Origin: Viola odorata
Taxonomy: Eukaryota > Streptophyta > Magnoliopsida > Malpighiales > Violaceae
Length of the DNA: 64,000 bases
NCBI GenBank assembly: GCA_963691705.1
Contig: OY829537.1
Coordinates: 40,551,514 to 40,615,513 of the forward strand
Direction of reading: 5' to 3'
Shown in pieces: positions 54,141 to 64,000 of the stretch; within the stretch, counting starts at the first letter, position 1; each line of letters begins with the position of its first letter. The notes beneath the pieces were generated by a model. That model searched no databases and was not told where the DNA came from. It was given only the letters and a program-made list of their open reading frames with translations. The position numbers were made by a program, and so were the translations under genes.

Positions 54141-56571
54141 AAAAAGAAAAAGCAATTGATAAATGGAAACAATGAAATCGAATCATGTATGATGTATATG
54201 AGGGTATCCCCACACTACCCTAAGATTTGCCCCAGCATTTTATAAAAATAACTCCCCTATCAAGAGAAGGTTTAACATGTTTATGCATTTCTGGAGAACA
54301 TGTCATCCAGTTTCTATCATATAAGCATGCTTGATACAAGCCTAGAAAAGCATCTGCATCTTGCCCAGGAGATAACGACCTCAAGGATAAGACTTTCCCA
54401 CATCATGTAGATATAAGCAATCCTCACCGGATACTGGTGTTTGCGCTCACACTTAGAAACAAGACTACGTATTCACACTCATAAAAATGCAACAAACATA
54501 GCACAAAATCAGATTTGCAATGTCAATCCGAGTGAATAAACTTCAAATGAAGATGCACATGCAGGGGCCTTCAAATAATCGAGAGGACTTTGCAAGAGAA
54601 AGGAAGCAAAGTGTGTAGATAGAAAGAAGAAGAAAGAAAGGATCTGTTTAAAAAGAAAGTGCCTTTTGGTAGAAGAAAGGGTTTTTAATGAGCGATGCTC
54701 AACTGAGGTTGCTGGCCGGAGGTAAGGTGCACGAATTCTTTAGTCTTTGTTGGGGATGCTCTTTCTTGGAGATTACCATTTGTTGTTGACGAGGTGCACC
54801 AGTTTCTAAATCTTTGCAGGGAATGATCTCTTTTACTTTTGAGATCGTTTGTCGTTGACGAAGCGTCCGTTTTTGAGTTTTCATTGGAATGATCTCTTCT
54901 TGGTTTCGAGACCATTTTGTTGACTTTCGACCATTTTTGTACTTGCTTCTACTTTTCGCTGATTGTGTTCTTTGAACACTTTTTTCTTGAGTTTTTTTTT
55001 GTTGTTTGTTTTTGTTTTGTTTTTTTTTGTTTTGTCCTTTTTTTTTTTTTTGCAAGCAAAAGCAAGTACAAGTTTCGTCTTGTCTTTGGTGGGGGGTCTT
55101 CAAGTCCTTATCTATTCGGTCCTTCTTCTGGCATTGATCATTAGCAATCTCCGGGGGTTTCTCTTTCCCTTTTGTGCAAACCAAGTTCGACGTACACCTT
55201 GCCTTCGGTTGTCAACCTCAGTTGGGTACTGCTCATTATTTAGGGAATTCAGGTGGAAGTGAGATTTTTCGAGCGGCTTAGAAAAGAAATGAATCGAATA
55301 GAGAGAAAGAGCAAGTGTTTGAAGATAAATGAATGAGAAGACCAAAGAAAGGTGGAAGCAAAGAGCAAAGTCCCCTGTCATCTTACAGCTATCCCATGTC
55401 TAAATGTGCATGTACCCTGGATATTATGCAAATCCAACTAGCACTTAGTCAGGCATTTGCACTCATGAAGGAAGTATGGCGTGAAGGCCCAAAATGCTCA
55501 CAGGGATGTGTTTATGACTGCTTACGTCTAAACATGCTGCAGATATAAGAGCTAGCAGGCAAGATCATGCATGTCATAAAATTTCGACTGGATGCACAAG
55601 TTATCCATGATGCAGTAACATGTTGAACATGCTCAATCTATGGAAGGTTTGAAAATTTTGAGGGTAGTGTGAGTTTTATTCAAAGAATTTTGTTTACAAT
55701 TACAACAAATCTTAATAATGTTAGCAATTTTATAGACAAAAATGTAAGGGTATGACCACTCACAAAAAAATTATGAATAATTTAAAACGTTGCCCCCAAT
55801 GTGGGAATTAATGCGGAATGATTGTATGAAATTTAAATAGGCAGAGAGGTAAGTGAACTTCTCTGGATGTGTGCAGCAAAAAGTGCTGAGGTCGGCGCAA
55901 AGCACTGTTGCAGAACTATGAATGTAAACCTCACTCTGACGTTGATGCCCTACCGCAATGTTCGTGTAGATTGAGACCAAGGCGGGGCGCCGCAATGGAT
56001 GAAAATAGGGGGAACTGAACCGCCGCAATGGATGAAAATGGGGTGTTTCCAAAAGGTTGCCTCCGGTGTAGAATGCATGGTGGACTTCCTTGATACATGC
56101 GGCAGGGTAGTAAGGGCACACCGAATGGTCATTCAAGAGTTGATAAGAGGAAGATTCCTTTATCTCGTTGAGCCTTATGCAAGTAACCATGGTATGATTC
56201 AAGTTCCTGCAAAAGTAAAGAAGGAGTACTGAGTAGCACCGAAAGGCGAGAAACAGAAAAGGAGCTATATAATGGATGGGTTTTAGACTCTCCCTTGTAT
56301 AGCGAGGCTTATCAGCAAGCATGTTCGGATTCTGATCGGATGTCGAGACCCATTTACGCTTTGCAAAATTATGTTTGGATGTTGCCGACCATTGAGATTT
56401 TGATGGGGAACAAAAACGAAAGTTCCATTTAGGTGTTGATATTCACAAGAAGGTTGATGCGGAAATAGAAATCCACTCAGGCACCGCTGCCTGCTGGGAT
56501 GTTGATGCTGAAATCTTCATATTCGGAGGAGAGTAGCGCTCGCAGTCCTAGGTAAGACAGGCCGAAGGACA
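54141..56571 (-). other. E3 3' region, non-coding
   Basis: 54328-54570 is the block shared with E1 12090-12310. T-rich and homopolymer-rich stretches lie at 54960-55060. A CGCCGCAATGGATGAAAAT segment is duplicated at about 55988 and 56021. No gene seen. Confidence 0.6.
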
Positions 56572-56862
56572 TTGATGGCCTTAGTCGGACACCTTGCGGA
56601 AATGCCTACTGGTATGCCCAATCTTTTCCTAGCTGATTTAATTGCGTGGGTTGCTTCTGGGAATGCACCGGCTCAGGCCCGACTTTTGATGTTGTACTCG
56701 GGGAAAACATTTCTTTACCTTTCTAAGGGATGGGAAACTCCGACTGTTGTGGTGGATCCAGAAAACGGAGTCCATGCACCAAATTTCAGAGATTGCTTTT
56801 TTGAAGATTCAACACTTGAGTCGGGCCTTTGTGTGGATCAATGCCATAATGACATACTTTGA
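56572..56862 (+). pseudogene. E3 antisense ORF fragment C (unknown)
   Basis: A 96-codon plus-strand frame in an element whose gag is on the minus strand: LFLADLIAWVASGNAPAQAR, LLMLYSGKTFLYLSKGWETP, TVVVDPENGVHAPNFRDCFF. The composition looks protein-like and not repeat-derived. Reading may continue in another frame to about 56980. No family recognised. Because Tat elements can carry antisense genes in this position, a decayed antisense gene is the simplest reading. Confidence 0.4.
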
Positions 56863-57384
56863 ATGTTACCCATTTAGTACATGCCATGATCAAGGTGCAA
56901 GGTGGACAAATGAGATGGCTTCTCCGAAGGCTCCCTCATCCAATTTGCTTGCCCCTAATTATAGAGGATTGAAAATGTGATGCAGTGTTAATGACCCAAG
57001 GCCTTCTGATTCTGCTCATGATGATTTTTGATACCGACGATCTTGTTTGGCTTTGAAGTTTCAACTTGGTGGTGCCTTCTTTAGTGATGATCATGACGAG
57101 ATCAACATGTTATCTTGAGGCTTCTGCTCGTTTGGTCGTCGCTGGACTTTTGCTAGACATCTCTTCTTAGAATCATGATGGCTGAAGAGATGAAAATCCC
57201 TTGGAACCACTAGGCTGGTGAGCTTGACTGAGATACGATGGGAAGTTTTTATTCATTCCCCCAAAGTGATGATGGAGAGAAGGTCATTCGATCAATGGGT
57301 AATAGTCATCCCTGAGAAGCCACCCACTCCTGAAAGGATCAATACTCGTTCGATCATGATCAACTGCTTGGGAGGAGAGATGCT

Positions 57385-57590
57385 GGTGACAAGATCAAAT
57401 TCGACCCATGAATGATTTGACCATGATTGAATTCGAGTCTGAAGTTTGGAGCATGGTGGGGCGTGAATGTCCTTATGCCACAGAACAGGGCCGATTTAAG
57501 CATGTTGATTGGGACCCTAGGGGAACACCTATTCGTCATGTTTTTGTAAGGTCAAGGGTTCCGCTTATAAAAGGCACCTGGCAACGGTAG
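57385..57590 (+). pseudogene. E3 antisense ORF fragment D, copy 1
   Basis: Plus-strand frame: MIEFESEVWSMVGRECPYAT then EQGRFKHVDWDPRGTPIRHV. A diverged second copy lies at 58195-58390. The two agree in protein at (M)xEFE...VGRxC...STE/ATE...KxVDWDP. The segment upstream at 57218-57415 (WVIVIPEKPPTPERINTRS) may be part of the same gene. Function unknown. Confidence 0.45.
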
Positions 57591-58194
57591 TGTCTTGATG
57601 GTGGAATTTTCCGAGGAGGCGGATGGAGAGAAAAAGCTTCGACAATTTACACCCCCAAATAGGCTTGTTAACGCGGAATAGGCTTGGTGACTTGGATCCC
57701 ACATCTTTTGTATTCAAACTGGATAATAGTATTGTTATAAACATAGCCAATCGCAGCATTTCGAAGAACGACCATTAAGTTCTTGGATGGTGTTCTTAGA
57801 CAGTTTTCTAGATAATCAGATGATAACTCCTTGCTCGGAATTGCATGCGTAATCTTCTCATGTGGATTCAGCCTTTGAAATAGCTAAATCGCTTTTGGAC
57901 TTGGTCAGATTGCCAAGGAAAGACGGGTTCAGGGTGAACCTCGAGACTGGTTGTTTGCAGATGTAAGATATTCTGCAAAGAAGCCAACTCATTGTAGTGA
58001 CCATTTTAAAACTTTCCAGATTCGCTCCTTGACTGCTCTAGACGATGAGGCATCCTCTAAGCTGGGGATGGCCAGTTACTGATGTGATTTGTTCATGAAG
58101 TATGACTTGAACATAATCTGGCCCACATATTAGAGGCCTGATCTCCACCGTACGATCATGGTGCCTGTATACGGAGAGATCTTACAGAGAATGA

Positions 58195-58390
58195 TTGTGG
58201 TGATCAAATTCAAAACATGACAATTTTGACCATGTTTGAATTTGAATTTGCAGTTGGGGGCTATGTAGGGCGCAAATGTCGTTGTAGCACAGAGCTGGAA
58301 TGCATTAAGTATGTGGATTGGGACCCTTGGAGGACACACATCTATCATTGGATGAGACACTGCTTGTAAAGGGCACTTGGTGACAACAAA
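58195..58390 (+). pseudogene. E3 antisense ORF fragment D, copy 2
   Basis: Second copy of the block at 57385-57590, about 800 bp downstream. It reads MFEFEF...YVGRKCRCSTELECIK and YVDWDPW, then hits a stop. A third, more decayed match lies in E1 at about 13880-13960 (KYVD then frame loss). Confidence 0.45.
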
Positions 58391-58599
58391 TTTTCTGGTG
58401 GAAATCTCTCCAGCGCTGGTAGGAAGACGCCTCCTACGTTCCGCTGAGTAGCGATAAATTGGAGGAGAGATGTGGCGAGCTCTTTGTGGCGAATTACAGC
58501 TCCGTATGCCTTGCCCCCGGGTAAAAGATGTGCTCGACCTTTGATGCTCCCTGACGCCTTCTCCTGGTCGTCATTCACTTGTTTGCCCCCCAGTTTACA

Positions 58600-58740
58600 A
58601 TTCTCATTGCTCCTTAAATAAAGGGGAGAATTAAATAGTAAGTTTGGAGGGAAGGATATCCCAAAATTTGAAATTAAAGATTGACAAAAATTGAAATATT
58701 TCAGAAGAACATGTGGGTTGCCTCCCACGGAGTGTCCTTG
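58600..58740 (-). other. Post-pol motif of Athila type inside E3
   Basis: GTGGGTTGCCTCCCACGGAG at 58711-58730 matches GTGGGTTGCCTCCCACGAAG at 1121-1140 in the Athila-like fragment. It marks where pol would end if it had not been deleted, or a segment exchanged between lineages. Confidence 0.5.
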
Positions 58741-58859
58741 TTTATAATCGTAGGCTTGACTAATGCCCAAAAATAATGGAGATATTCCCGCTGAATGAAT
58801 AAGCTGAATGGGTCCATTGTGGGCCTGAAGAGTGTTCATTCAAGAGGCGGTGGTCGGGT

Positions 58860-59719
58860 AGAGTCCTTCGGCTAACCCTCCTAAAGAGATCCATCCACTC
58901 TTGAGTAAGTGATTGACTTTTCCTTTAAGGGCGAAACAGTTTTCTTTTGTGTGGCCCTGAGTTTTAGCCTGGTACTCGCATCGTGCATCAAGATCGTACC
59001 ATTTTGGAGGTTGTATAGGTTGGAGTGGGCGCGATTTGCCCTGTCACCAAGAGATGCTTGTAGATTTCCCCTGTGGGGAGAGGGAGAGGTGACACTGATT
59101 CCCGATTCCCTTGATGGGCCAAACGTTCTACGTTGTGAGGACTGCGACATATGCAGTGAAGGAGGTCCTTTGTAGCTAAGCTGACGGGAGACCGGACTAA
59201 CGTCTTCTTTACTTGGGAGTACACTTTGAGGTGTTGTTTCTACTGCAGAACAACAAATCGCTTCCCAAGTTGGTTCTCTGTTCGGTCATCATGTCAAAAG
59301 AGTTGCGGCTGAATCTGATCCCCCCTAGGAGGCGAGATTTTGGGCGGGTCTGCTTTTTGCCGAGGTTAAGAGTAGGCCTAGTCAGTAGAGGTTCAAAGGG
59401 GTGTGTCACCTTGTTTGACGGTGGCGATGGTAGTGTTCGGGATAGCCGATGCGATGTACTGAAGGGGATTTGGATTAAGGAAAACTGGTTGCCACGAGCC
59501 GGGAGATGATGGGGGCATGAAAGTAACAACGACAGCAGATGAAGCAGATGGCCTCCCTTTTTTAGCAAAACAGGGGTAAAAATCGGGAGAAAAATCAATT
59601 GTTGTCTCTTCTCATTCGTTTTTGGCTTGTTCAGCCTTTGTCATAGCAAGCCGAACTTGTTCTTCCAATTCGGTTATCTTGGCTTTCAATGCCTCCTCCG
59701 CTCTACCATGCTCTGTCAT
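58860..59719 (-). pseudogene. E3 gag remnant
   Basis: Starts at ATG 59719 (MTEHGRAEEALKAKITELEE), equivalent to the start of E1 gag. A decayed middle follows with several stops. It then reads SPLPLPTGEIYKHLLVTGQI and, after a small shift, WYDLDARCEYQAKTQGHTKE then NCFALKGKVNHLLKSGWISL. The zinc knuckle has Gln in place of the first His of C-x2-H-x5-H-x4-C. Capsid core not seen. Non-functional. Confidence 0.72.
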
Positions 59720-61100
59720 CTTCCGTGTTTGTAGTCTAGTCGTGCGAATCTTGTGACGAATAGTGTACTTTTGGGAGTAACGTTTTCCTGAAAAATAAGC
59801 AGGTGAAATAATTATAAGTTTAAGCAATGATTGTATGCAAAATGCCATCCCGAGGTCTTCACACTGCGAGAGAAAGAGAGGGTAAGTACAATAATAACAA
59901 TAAAAAAATCTCAAATATGGAGAATTATGGAATAATTGAGGCAAAATTATAAACATGGGAAAATCGTGAAAGAATTCGCATATGACAAATTGCGGAATTT
60001 TTTTATTTTTTTATTTTTTTTGCGTACATGGAAAAAATTATGGAAGAATTTATGCACATGGAAAATCTTGGAAAAGTTTGTCAATGTGAAAAATTGGGGG
60101 AAAAGTGGTACCCGTAGAGCAATTTATGGAGAAATTGCACATGTGGGGAAAATTGCGAAAATCATTGCACACGCAGATTTTTTTTTAGAGAAATGTGACT
60201 CAGGTGGAAAAACTGCGAAAATATTTAATACATGTGGAAAAACTGCGGACAAATTTGACACGTGAAAAATTGTGGAGAAATTTGGGAGCGTGAAAATTTT
60301 GTGGAAAATTGTACAGGTGAAAGACTGTAGAAAATTTATGGATATTAAAAGATCGTGGAAAAATTTGCAAACATGGAAACATTGCCAAAAACTTGCAAAT
60401 ATGGGGAAATTGCGAGAAATTGTAAAAGTGACAAATTTACGGAAAAATTTGCCAATATGGAGGTTTTATGGAAAAAATTTCCAATGTGGAAATTCACAGA
60501 GAAATTTATAAATGTGGAGAAATTGTGAAATCAGTGGTAAAATGTGTAAAAATTTGAGAAATCATTTGTAAAATGGGAAAAATTTGAGAAATCAGTTATG
60601 AAAATGAAACACAGTCACAATATACGTATTTCAATATGATGCATATGCTGGGGTGACACCAACTATTTTTATTCTGGCTGGAAGGCTCCCGGACGATACC
60701 ATAGAAGTGGTCCCTCAGTAAATGGATACGAGAGTGTTTACCGAATCATAAAAGGATCCGGGGTGCTCAATCCATTTAGGGGTTCGAGTCCGAGTATGGG
60801 TTCGTGAAAGCTTACCAGAGCGTGGGCCCCAGGACTTCACTACTACCGACCTAATCCTATTTGGTGATGCCCGGCGTTAGGGATTATGCGTGGATATGCA
60901 TATGCGATGACAATTTATCACATGGCAACAAATCAAGTATAAACAATTTATCAAAGCAGATAAATACATGAAAAACAATTAATCATGCAAAAAATCATGT
61001 GATAATACAACAATGAATACATGAAAAAACAATTAATCATGTACAAAAATCATATAAAAAAATAAACACCTCAAAAAATTCCGGCTTCGACCCTATCAAG
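59720..61100 (-). other. E3 5' leader with degenerate short repeats
   Basis: 59930-60610 consists of about 25 diverged units of roughly 25 bp built on ACATGTGGAAAAATTGCGGA-like words. 60643-60920 matches the E1 leader at 21361-21620. There is no ORF1 remnant, unlike E1. Confidence 0.65.
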
Positions 61101-61121
61101 TCCCTAGTGAAGTCGCCAAAC
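61101..61121 (-). other. E3 primer binding site
   Basis: GTTTGGCGACTTCACTAGGGA on the minus strand directly after the 5' LTR end, one base different from E1. Confidence 0.75.
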
Positions 61122-63414
61122 TGTCGCACCCCCCTTTTTCTATTTTTATCCTAATGCGACGCGGGTTTGGGACAAGATGTGAGACGAAATCGGACTCATC
61201 TCACATGATGCATATGAAGTCGCCACCCTAATTTTCCTAGGTTTAGGGAACCTATTTGTCATGCATAAAAAATAAAAAATAAAGGCGAAGTGGGTCTGAA
61301 CCCGAGAACAGTGGTTCGGGGTCGTATTATGGACTCAGGAAGGTGTTAGGCACCCGAGTCTCATCCTAAAAAAGGTTACCGGATAAATGAGGTGTTTAAT
61401 CATGTTTGAAAAATAAGAAGTCCTAAATTATGTGATCATGCCCAAATGGATAAATTCATGCATACGAGCGTAAAATGCGAAAAAAGGTGTGGAATAAATA
61501 AAAGGGTAAGAAACGTTTACTTGATTAAGGGGTACGGGCGATTTACCCCTTTTTGATTGAGTTTACTTTGGTACGAAGAGAGGATAACGTTGAATGATTG
61601 AATATTTGACAATTGCTGCATGCGAGCGAAAATAATTAATTTAGTATTTAAGCGCGAGTAGGGTAATTATTTAGGCATTTAAGAGCATGCAAAAATGATT
61701 AATTAAAAGGTACGAGCATACGAATGATCGGAATCAAAATTATCGCAAGCAAGCGGAGTAATAATTTTTGATGATTAAACGTAGACAGAATAATTAAACA
61801 TGCAAAAGCATACGAAAATAAATAAACATGCAAGCATACGAAAATAATAATTAAACATGCGAGCATACGGAAATAAATAAACAGTACAAGCATGCGGAAA
61901 TTAAATAAACAGTACAAGCATACGAAAAAAATAAATAGTGCGAGTGCAAAAATAAATAAACAGTACAAGTGTGCGAAAAATAAATAGTGCTAGTGCGAAA
62001 TAAATAAATAGTACAAGCATTCAGAAAATTGGTACGAAAAATAAATACGATAAGCTGAAAAATTGGACTAGGCCCACTAGGCCTAGAAATTGGGCCCATG
62101 GCTGGGCCCATCAGACCAGCCCACCTCCCCTCTTTCACGTTTCACGTTTGGGCTTGGCAACCAAGCGCACCCTTCTTCTTATTCCAATTTGGGCTTGGCA
62201 CAAGCCAAGCCCATCCACCAAATTAAAGTAAAACAACCCTGCCCTCTCACTATTCATCGTCTCCCTCACTCGTCCGCATCTTCTTCTTCAACAACAAACA
62301 GAACAGTGAGCACGGCATAGCTGTGCACGGCAACGCCGCAGCATGAGCAGACCAGCGGTGTGACCTGCAACGGTGGCGAGGAGCTAGGCAGCACCAGCTC
62401 GGCGGAGGCGAGGCGGTGGCGACCCATAACAGCAGCAACACGTGGCAGCGGCTCAGCGGCGATGGCGCAGCAGCAGCAACGACGGCACAGCAGCAGCAAC
62501 GGCGAGGTGACAACCACGGTGGAAGCTTGGCAGTTCGGCAAGCAAGGCAGCGCAGCAGCTCTACGGGGCCACGGTAGCAGCCCAGCAGCGGTGTACGGTG
62601 GCGCCGTAGCAGGCCACAGCAGTGGCGACGGAGGGGCTGCGTTTCTCTCTCTCTCTCTCTCTGCGTCTGCCCCCCTCCCTTTTGCTTGTGGCTCCGAGCT
62701 TCCATTTTATGAAGCTTGAGGCGGTGGAGAGGTGAGGTAACCGAGGATGACAAGAACAATGAGCAGTGGCATGGCTCGAGGAAGAACGTGACGCTCGAGG
62801 AGGAGAACAGTAAGGCGGTTAGTTCATGCACGCCTACCTGGAAAATAGGATGGCCATTGATCTTAGTTGACTTCAAAAGTCAACTAGATCAATGGTAGAG
62901 ATGAAAAACTTGATATATTAATTAACTATTCAGTTCAAGGCAATGGTACGAGTAATTTTGCGAGAAAATAAATATAAACTTGAACCGAAAATGTTAAAAT
63001 GTAGAATAAAATAAACTAAGATAAATAGCATACAGTAAGCGATGAAAAGTTTGCTATATTGCTCGATAAAAAATATTCGCTTGTGAGTAATAAAAATTCG
63101 AGCGTAACAAAATGCTAAAATAAAAATTGAACGAAACGCAAAGAGATAGCGCGAGATAGAAAAACAATAAAAATAAGTAACTAATGAGCGAAATTGTTCG
63201 ACCCTTGGTTTCGAGAATTTGACTCGGGAACCGATACGGGTTGCAACGGAAAAAGTGATAAAAATGCGAAAAAAGTATGGAACAAAATTTAAATGATCTT
63301 AAGCGTAAAAATAAACATCAGATTGACATAGATAAATGGAAGTACGATATTAGAAAATTGATGACAGAAATGCGACAAAATGAAAAATTTAAAATCCAAA
63401 ACCGGGTAGCAACA
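61122..63414 (-). repeat. E3 5' LTR
   Basis: Matches 49424-51710. Differences include a block of about 50 bp present only here near 62096-62170 (TTTCACGTTTCACG...), a 45-bp loss near 62413 and scattered substitutions. The hairpin arm at about 61337 has one change (CTCAGG). Confidence 0.93.
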
Positions 63415-63421
63415 GATACCC

Positions 63422-63973
63422 AAGGATTCTCAGTGGCCTCTGGCCACAAATAGGTCTTTGAGAAGTCTCCAGAATTTCCAGCGGCCCATAGATTTAGAAA
63501 TTGAGAGAGCACCCAGTGTTTTTGTTGATCAAGCGGTTTTGGAGGCAGAACTAGAGGAAAATAGTATCTTTTTCCCTCCCGGTTACTCCGTTAGAATTCC
63601 TGATGCCGGTCATCGGCTTCATGTCCCTCTATCGGGGGGCGATAGGATGGTATATTTTAGCATGTTCCTCTATGGTTTTCGCTTTCCCATCCATGAAGCA
63701 GTGAAAAGTTTATTAGTTCGATATGGCATTAACCCGGCTCAGATTGCGCCTCCTTCTTGGTGTGGGATTCATGCCTTCATTCGCATTTGCGAGTTGCGGG
63801 GTATCCTTGTCCCGTCTGTCAATTTATTCCGCATGTTTTTTTATTTTAGGTGCCGTAACTGTGTGGTAGATATTGCCCCAAAATGGAATGACGCATTGGT
63901 GCAGTCATTCTGGCAGAAATTCCAGGGCTTTGAAGGGACTGTGGCCTATTGGAAGAGTGGTTTTTTATCGTGA
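63422..63973 (+). pseudogene. Antisense transposase_28-like (putative gypsy-type) protein, split by E3
   Basis: The open frame continues from the empty-site junction to a TGA at 63971. Conserved features: FFPPGYSVRIPDAGHRLHVP, MVYFSMFLYGFRFPIHEAVK, LLVRYGINPAQIAPPSWCGI, then VNLFRMFFYFRCRN. This is the pattern of the plant family annotated as putative gypsy type transposon (PF04195, transposase_28), which accompanies Tat-lineage elements. It is on the plus strand while the LTR of its element (46424-46933) is on the minus strand. E3 separates it from its promoter. The C-terminal coiled coil usual in the family is not reached before the stop. Confidence 0.6.
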
Positions 63974-64000
63974 ATTTGCCTTTCCGCCCCTAGCCCAGAG

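Larger units (their letters stand above)
49419..63419 (-). mobile_element. E3: complete Tat/Ogre-like element, gag remnant only, TSD GATAC
   Basis: LTRs at 61122-63414 (5', 2293 bp) and 49424-51710 (3', 2287 bp) begin TGTTGCTACCCGG and end GGGTGCGACA on the minus strand. The flanks are GATAC (49419-49423) and GATAC (63415-63419). The primer site and polypurine tract match those of E1. The internal region is 9.4 kb but holds only gag remnants. No protease, polymerase or integrase is recognisable, so it is non-autonomous and moved in trans. The two LTRs are very similar apart from two indels of about 45 and 55 bp. Most of the 3' half is tandem repeats. Confidence 0.93.

Noticed and set aside
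60770..60800. GGTTCGAGTCC tRNA-like B-box
   Set aside because: No A-box, acceptor stem or cloverleaf around it; it lies in the conserved element leader.
1..64000. Endogenous viral sequence
   Set aside because: All reverse transcriptase and integrase motifs fit Ty1/copia or Ty3/gypsy elements. I saw no movement protein, coat protein or envelope-like gene.

Overview
The window is repeat-dominated nuclear DNA from a flowering plant, probably a eudicot with a large genome. Nearly every base belongs to a nested transposable element, and I see no intact host gene. The plant assignment rests on Athila-, Tat/Ogre- and chromovirus-type LTR retrotransposons, a Mutator-like element (MULE) and fragments of two conserved plant genes (RPB3-like and ARGLU1-like).

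Layout. 1-2222: internal fragment of an Athila-like element (minus strand), fused at 2223 to a truncated Tat/Ogre-type LTR. 2223-24846: Tat/Ogre-like element E1 (minus), with extra ORF1, gag and integrase but no reverse transcriptase core. Its 3' minisatellite is split by E2 (4634-11624, plus), a complete Athila-like non-autonomous element with target-site duplication (TSD) CTGTC. 24847-25882: 3' end and LTR of a Grande/Retand-like element (plus). 25883-26377: AT- and pyrimidine-rich DNA. 26378-33554: MULE with long terminal inverted repeats (TIRs), a 10-bp TSD with one mismatch, a broken multi-exon transposase, an ARGLU1-like exon and a GRF zinc-finger gene. 33660-34104: piece of an RNA polymerase II subunit 3 gene. 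34112-34937 plus 44030-46423: one Ty1/copia fragment (minus), split by a chromovirus solo LTR (34943-35946 plus 43880-44024, TSD ATGTA). That solo LTR is itself split by a complete chromovirus (35947-43874, plus, TSD CTATT). 46424-46933: a second Grande/Retand-like LTR (minus), followed by plus-strand, i.e. antisense, genes (47581-49423, resuming at 63420). The third of these is split by the complete Tat/Ogre-like element E3 (49424-63414, minus, TSD GATAC).

The main biological content is element biology. Large Tat-lineage elements keep an extra ORF1 and antisense 3' genes while losing polymerase. Their 3' regions are full of tandem repeats. The MULE carries host-gene pieces. One Athila-like family is peppered with a short quasi-palindromic word. 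Five element ends were checked by eye for target-site duplications, which fixes the boundaries and the order of insertion.

All identity statements are by-eye comparisons. Family names rest on recognised motifs; no database was searched.
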